Positions 58,420 through 64,000 of a stretch of DNA of 64,000 bases are shown here, piece after piece (the first letter of the stretch is position 1; each line of letters begins with the position of its first letter). The notes beneath the pieces were generated by a model that saw only the letters and a program-made list of their open reading frames with translations, was not told the DNA's origin and did no database searches. The DNA comes from Lyophyllum atratum. Taxonomy: Eukaryota > Basidiomycota > Agaricomycetes > Agaricales > Lyophyllaceae. The position numbers and the translations under genes were made by a program. The stretch is taken from NCBI GenBank assembly GCA_014905825.1, contig JACGCN010000001.1, forward strand, positions 4,278,001 to 4,342,000. The letters are read 5' to 3'.

Positions 58420-61400
58420 ATGCCAATTACTCCCATCTCACCCTCTGCTAATCCCTTTGACGACGATGACGATGAAGGCTGGCAAGATATGCCAATCGTT
58501 CGCGAGGATGAGTTCGCGAGTGGGCTGGACGAAGAAGATCAGAAGAAATACCATTACGCACCGTCAGCGAAAGGTGCAAGCGCTGCGAACGCCACTGGAA
58601 ATCTCATAGATGTCGATGACTTCGGAAATGAGTGGCGCTCAAAGATTGACCAGAACGAGAGCGAATACACGAGGTTACGGATAAACGAGGAGGATGATGC
58701 GGACGAGGTCCATCTACGGACCAAGTATCTGTTTGACGAGGACAAAGCCATGACTCCTCTCAGCCAGATGCAGGCCACGAAGAACCTGCTGACCGAGGCT
58801 CAACGTATTGCCTACGTCGGTCTATGTGCTCTGACGAGTCGGGAGATGTCTCACAGCTTGAAGGTCACGAAGCGGAAGGAGCTGAAGGCAGCAGTCAATA
58901 ACATGGAGCTCTGGGCAATGAAGATCATGGGGCGATTGTACTATCATATGGAGCTCGAGACCCAAGGTGAGTACTGGCGCCCGCCCTCCCAACTCCGCCC
59001 AGCTGAATATTAATTGACAGAGCAGAAGATGATCGAAAGCCTCGCCGAGCATGGTGTAGTTCCCATGGATCTGGTGCCAGCATTAATGACTACACACACC
59101 GTCGCAAATCCCGAATACGATCCTGTGGAGGCTCGTCGAATTGCAGATGAGCGGGAAAGCGCGGTACACGACGATGACGACGAATCTATCTCAGATCAGA
59201 CACTGGTCAATCAACCCTTATCCACGGAAGACGATGACCCAACCACTCCGAAGCCTACGCATTCACAATCCCCTTCTGTCAGTCCTGGTTTATCGAACGG
59301 TACTCCCCCCAGCGATTCCACGACTCAAACATCACCTCCAAGAAATATTTCTGGAGCTCCTGCCACATTCCAAACCACCGCTAAAGTCCTCGGAGATACT
59401 TCGACATCTGCCATTGCCGGTGTCACGACCTCCCTATCCTCCGCCGACCAGAACGTTACTCTTGACATCCGATGGACCGTCCTTTGCGACCTGTTCCTCG
59501 TCTTGATTGCCGATAGTGTCTACGACGCGCGATCGAGGGTGCTCCTCGAGAGTGTTGCATTCAAATTAGGTCTGGGATGGCTAGATGTTGTCAAGTTCGA
59601 AAGCCGTGTGACGGAAGCGCTGGAAATCCAGGAGGACGTAGAGAAGACCGAGCACCAGGAGGTGATCGAAGGGCAGCAAAAGGCGATGAAGAAGAAGCGT
59701 TACGTGATGCTAGGGCTTGCGACGCTTGGTACGCCGTGGTTCACTCAAAACTATCGAATACACTGACGCTCTTAAAGGTGGGGGTCTTGTCATCGGTCTG
59801 TCGGCTGGGCTACTTGCCCCCGTCATCGGTGCTGGCCTTGGTGCGGCACTTACGACCATCGGGATTAGCGGTTCCGCCGGCTTTCTTGCAGGTGCGGCTG
59901 GCACAGCGGTCATCACGACGGGAGGCGTCTTGACAGGATCTGGCATTGCCGCACGCGGGATGGCCAAACGCACCCAGCTCGTGCGCACGTTCGATATTCT
60001 GCCGCTGCACAACAACAAACGGGTGAGTTGTATACTTACCGTTCCTGGGTAAGTTCTCCTTATCGATACCAGATCCCTTTGTTGACATCACCGCAGCTTT
60101 ATGACTGGTCCGCAAGACGACGTGCGACTACCGTTCAGCGTGCTGGACCCCATCGTCGGTGATGTATTTAGCGTGCTATGGGAACCAGAGATGATTCAGG
60201 AGACCGGAAGCGCGCTGAAGATCCTCACCGGAGAAGTGCTCTCCCAGATCGGGATGACCGTCCTGCAAGCCACGGTCATGTCCGCCTTTATGACCGCTCT
60301 TCAATGGCCGATCAGTCAGTTCATCCCAACGACACTGCTTTCTTGTCACAAACTCACGCACCGTCATCAACAGTCTTAACCAAACTTGGCTATCTCATTG
60401 ATAATCCCTGGAACAACGCACTAGATCGCGCACGCGGGGCAGGCCGTGTCCTAGCAGAAGTTCTGATCCATCGCCATCTCGGCGTCCGACCCATAACCCT
60501 CATCGGGTTCTCTCTTGGGGCGCGGGTCATCTTCTTCGCGCTCCAGGAGCTGGCAAAGCAGAAAGCATTCGGCGTCGTGCAGGACGTGTTCTTGCTGGGC
60601 GCTACCTTGACAGCCTCGACGCAAACGTGGTGTGAGGCACGTTCTGTAGTTTCCGGGCGTTTCGTAAACGCCTTCTCGAAGAATGACTGGGTCCTCAACT
60701 ATTTGTTCCGCGCGACGAGTGGTGGTGTTGGGACTGTTGCGGGATTGAGACCGGTTCTGAACATTCCGGGGCTTGAGAATGTAGATGTCACGGATAAGAT
60801 CGCTGGACATATGTCCTACCGTGCGTTTATGCCTCTCATACTGGATCAGCTGGGTTTCCCCGTCTCGGCTGATTACTTTGATGAGCCAGAGGTGAGTGTC
60901 GGGATATTACCTTGCCATCGGGACTACTCACGACCTGGTGTTAGGAACCTGACTTTACTGAGGATCGGATTGTGGTCACTGAGGAAGACTCGAAGAAGAA
61001 GAAGGGCTGGTTTTCGCGGAAGAAGAAGCCGACAGTCCCCCCAAATGTTTCGCGTCCTCCCTCGGCCTCTGCAGCGTCGTTCGAGAAAAAGTCACAGGAT
61101 GGCGAGTCTGACTCAGCAGATGATGACCTACCTCCTCGAATGCCAGCGCACGAGTCTGCTTCTACCCACCCTGACGCCTCTGCTCCCGCCTCTGGCGCGT
61201 CTACAGCACCCTCTGACCCTGTCCCTCATCTCCCTGCCCGCGCTGGATTTGACCTTAATGCGATAAAGGAGGCACTGGAGAAGGAAGTTGACCCACAGGA
61301 ACTCAAATTCCAAGTTAGACCAGTCGAACGTGGTGGCGTGCCCCCGCCAAACGAGCGGTCTGTGTCCACCCCACCTCAGCCTCGTGTCCTGAACGCTTCC

Positions 61401-61925
61401 GCGTCGCGACCATCCCTGGATTCATACCACTCGGAAGCCGTTCCGGGACCTAGCTCTATACCTCCGGTCTCGAACACATTCTCGCGCACCGTCTCCCTCC
61501 CAAACGCTTACGACGACGACTATTCGGAATTCGACGAGCCTATCGCGTATCAGAAAGCCTCCCAGTCGACGTTTGGCGATACCGCCTACGGGAGCACGCC
61601 CCTGCCCTCCTCATACATACCTGCGCCATTCGCGGACGACGACACGCCGTCATGGGCATCACCGACCGCGCCCGACAAGTTCTCAAGTTATAGCACGTCG
61701 TCGGCGTTTGGCGCTGCTGCGTCCTCCACCATGTCTGGGTTCAGCTTCTCACCGCCCAGCAGTTTGCGGCCGCTACCGGTCTCGTTTCCCGACGCGGGAT
61801 TGTCGTTTGGTGGGAGTGATGGATCGATCACGGTGTCGCCGGGTGCGGCGGACCCATGGAGGGTGCCTGGTGATGTTGGGTCGGGGAAGAAGACGGGTGG
61901 ATTCAATTCGAATCCGTGGTCATGA
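58420..61925 (+). CDS. DUF726 / TMCO4-like membrane alpha/beta-hydrolase
   Basis: Membrane protein of the DUF726 family (human TMCO4, yeast Mil1). Exons 58420-58966, 59021-59728, 59778-60048, 60097-60314, 60374-60891, 60945-61925; 3243 bases, 1080 residues. The N-terminal third is acidic and polar (NPFDDDDDEGWQDMP is an adaptor-binding-like segment resembling NPF and WxxF-type motifs). A Gly/Ala-rich double hydrophobic hairpin follows (GGGLVIGLSAGLLAPVIGAG and SGSAGFLAGAAGTAVITTGG), then LTVPGFMTGPQDD, the core LTKLGYLIDNPWNNALDRA and the lipase-type elbow PITLIGFSLGARVIFFAL. The last 330 residues are a long Ser/Pro-rich low-complexity tail with DYDA-like acidic patches. Yeast Mil1 interacts with clathrin adaptor AP-1; a trafficking role here is inference. 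Confidence 0.88.
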
Positions 61926-63398
61926 TGACGATGATTCTTCTTCATTCGTGGCTCTAGCATATAGAGGCGCCCATTGGTTACTGTTCCGAGCTTAGCATAT
62001 ATACATTGGATTATTGGGACACTTGCACATTCGCACTGATCTTCTCATCCTCTCATTCAGAACCTTCCCGCCGGCAGGTCTATGCATACGTAATTGAGAC
62101 ATAGAAATAAAAACACAGATGGTTGAGAGTAAATAGCCGTGAAATTTGAATGAGGCAGTGCCTCCGTCTAGGATCCCAGCCTGCTACGAATATGTAATTT
62201 CACAGGTATCTTCAATGCGGTGGTGGAGATCGTGTCTGGAGACCTGTGGTTTTCCAATTTCGCTTGCGCAAGTTCCCACAATCACCCTTGCACCTCATCA
62301 GTGACCATGACATCCTCCAACATCACTCTTATGAAATCATGCCCTTTCATTGCCTTGAGGTAGATTGGAATCGACTCAAAGTTGGGCTTCGAACATAGAT
62401 CTGTCTAAAGAGACTGTTCGCATCAAAGCGTGTATGGCCTGGGCGCCTTCGGTATGCAGTATGTATGTGCGTGAGGAACCATTTGGGCACGACCTCGTGG
62501 GTTGTGGACTGTTGTGGACTTCCCCACAATTCCTGGGTCCTGGAGCCAGCCCGCATCGCAGTTCGTCCGGCAAGCGCACATTTCGAAGGCCTCGAGGCGT
62601 ACCACCCCCTGATAAACGTGCACCAGCGCCTGCAGGGGTATGGGGCATATGGGCACCGGCATGGTCTTATCCGACTCAACGGCGAACACACCTTGTCCTC
62701 TTGGTCTATTTTATCTCCTAACTTTGTTGTTCAACTTCGCAAACGAACAACGAGCGTGTGTGTTTGCACCCCCGTTGTCCATCAAATGATTTACATACCA
62801 CCGTGTTCGGCCGCTATTTCAGCTTGTACTTATAGCCCGCTGGCGCGGAATTGGATTTCGCCAGATTTCGCCGGTGTTTCGAAATTCGCCTCCGAAGACC
62901 TCCTAATCGCCACGCGTCGGTACTTTCCCTGTTGGGATATTGAAATTTGCCTTGCTCGTCGCCCTCGAACCTGCTGGGTCAGTGAGCTTCATGTCGTACG
63001 ACTTCAACTCGTCGCGTCATCGCATTGGATGATGATTCCATACCAACGCCCAACCGTCTAACGCATTGACGGAGGCGCTGCAGGCAACCGATCTTCAACG
63101 TTGTCCAAGCGAACACGTGGTCGTGGCTATGACAACCCTGCACTGATCCTATATAAGGATCAAGTTGACAGCTTGCTGACCATCTTCCTGATCACCGAAG
63201 TTCTGTGGCTTCAGCGTCGCTCACACTCTTCTCTCGTCAAGTGAGCCCTTTTGCTGCTATGCTACTGTCGCGAGAGCTAATCACATTTCACAGTCGACTT
63301 CATAGCTCTGCCCTGCTGGTCAAGACAGTGTCTATCTAAAGAACATTTCCCAACTTTTACATCTTCCTTAACGACTTTTACGACCTTTACGACCCACA
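61926..63398. other. Intergenic, with promoter of the last gene
   Basis: Nearly 1.5 kb with no convincing gene; the plus frame 62465-63061 is long but has no family feature. A direct decamer repeat GTTGTGGACT occurs at about 62501-62520. Near the right end a TATA box (TATATAAG, 63150-63157) and a likely intron in the 5' untranslated region (63241-63292, gtgagcc to ttcacag) belong to the next gene. Confidence 0.45.
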
Positions 63399-64000
63399 AT
63401 GGCGTCCCAATCGATTCTGAGGGCTGGTTTGAAATCCCCCGGACATGCTTTCATGAAGCCCGCTTCAGCCAGATCGATTCTCAAGCGACCAGCACCCCTC
63501 CCGCTGTCGCCCAACGCCCTCCCGTTCGCGGCCAGCTTCTCTGTCGTTATGAACTCTTCGCACCTTTCACCCCACGTCCACTTCCCTTCGTCGCCGGCGA
63601 TGGCTGCCACCTTTTCAGCCTACTCACCCAACACGTATGATCGCGGTGCCATCATGGTCTCCCCAGGCTCCGCTGGTATATCGTCATGGGCCAACCGACC
63701 TCTCTCGCCTTCTGCCCGGAACGCCTTCAAGTTGTTGGACCCACCTAAGCGTAAAGCCGCTACACCACAACAGGCTCAAACTCTCACCGTTCCGATGTTC
63801 GAGGATCCCCGCTCGCCTAAGCCTTACAAGGCGCGTTCGCAGCCGGCTAAGCGTAGATCCGCCGCACCCCAGAAGGCTCAAGCTCTCGCCGTCCCCGTCG
63901 TTGAGGACCCCCGTTCGCCCAAGCCCTACAAGGCCCGTTCGGGCGTCAGCTTCGATGAGTTACCCATCATTGTGCCTCGCGGTAATCATGGTGCTGCAGA
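63399..64000 (+). CDS. Hypothetical protein with tandem 34-residue repeat, 3' end cut by window edge
   Basis: Open frame from ATG 63399 to the window edge, about 200 codons, no intron seen. The segment SPHVHFPSSPAMAATFSAYS followed by PNTYDRGAIMVSP is a pattern that I recall from conserved basidiomycete proteins of unknown function. Two tandem units of 34 residues start at 63747 and 63849 (KRKAATPQQAQ..., KRRSAAPQKAQ...), both containing the stretch VEDPRSPKPYKARS or FEDPRSPKPYKARS. The protein is Pro-, Ser-, Lys- and Arg-rich and probably disordered. Its TATA box and leader intron suggest active transcription. Function unknown. Confidence 0.7.
   Translation, partial: MASQSILRAGLKSPGHAFMKPASARSILKRPAPLPLSPNALPFAASFSVVMNSSHLSPHVHFPSSPAMAATFSAYSPNTYDRGAIMVSPGSAGISSWANRPLSPSARNAFKLLDPPKRKAATPQQAQTLTVPMFEDPRSPKPYKARSQPAKRRSAAPQKAQALAVPVVEDPRSPKPYKARSGVSFDELPIIVPRGNHGAA

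Noticed and set aside
62465..63061. 198-codon open frame on the plus strand
   Set aside because: Low-complexity, Cys- and Trp-scattered sequence with no recognisable domain and overlapping open frames on the other strand.

Overview
The window is nuclear DNA of a basidiomycete fungus, most probably a mushroom-forming Agaricomycete. The genes are split by many short introns (about 50-70 bases, GT/AG with a few GC/AG). Lysine is made by the aminoadipate route (saccharopine dehydrogenase). There are secreted plant-cell-wall enzymes (GH28, GH43), a Zn2Cys6 regulator of a type common in Agaricomycetes, and several F-box proteins. No virus, plasmid, CRISPR array or prokaryotic operon is visible. Gene models below were assembled by reading splice sites and checking codon phase across every junction by eye; none is backed by transcript data.

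Layout. 1-2734: divergent housekeeping pair, mitochondrial ribosomal protein uL2m (minus, runs off the left edge) and the AAA+ ATPase RVB2 (plus). 2735-5928: gene-poor, with a complete TA-flanked inverted-repeat element (4871-5248), a direct duplication (5302-5628) and weak coding remnants. 5929-8228: EthD-domain protein (minus) and histone H3 (plus). 8969-14839: GH28 pectinase (minus, 20 exons) and a DUF2235 hydrolase (minus, 13 exons). 15841-22449: Zn2Cys6 transcription factor (17 exons) and a double F-box protein in one intronless frame. 22818-28338: repeat-containing hypothetical protein (minus), MARVEL-like membrane protein (plus), malic enzyme (minus). 28583-33461: two convergent F-box genes with a fragment of the TA element between them. 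33939-34382: a second inverted-repeat element with an 8-base target duplication, hAT-like. 34855-41093: single-pass membrane protein, HSL-type hydrolase with an altered catalytic motif, U1A/U2B''-type RNA-binding protein, class I aminotransferase. 41614-50374: three tandem MATE transporters, the first with a one-base frameshift. 50496-56242: RWD/DUF1115 protein, siroheme synthase (MET1 type), SRP14, LYS1. 56359-61925: GH43 enzyme and a DUF726/TMCO4-like lipase-fold protein. 63399-end: first part of a repeat-bearing hypothetical protein.

Most genes are independent housekeeping or accessory functions, as is usual in fungi. Functional links that can be argued are loose: GH28 and GH43 both act on pectin side and main chains, and the tandem MATE genes are one duplicated drug/metabolite-export locus. 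The most unusual signals are very small exons that split catalytic motifs (a 5-base exon inside the GH28 NTDG motif, a 9-base exon in malic enzyme), the two non-autonomous DNA transposons, the frameshifted MATE copy, the hydrolase with GACSGG in place of GDSAGG, and the F-box/F-box fusion. I did not find a clearly new multi-gene system.
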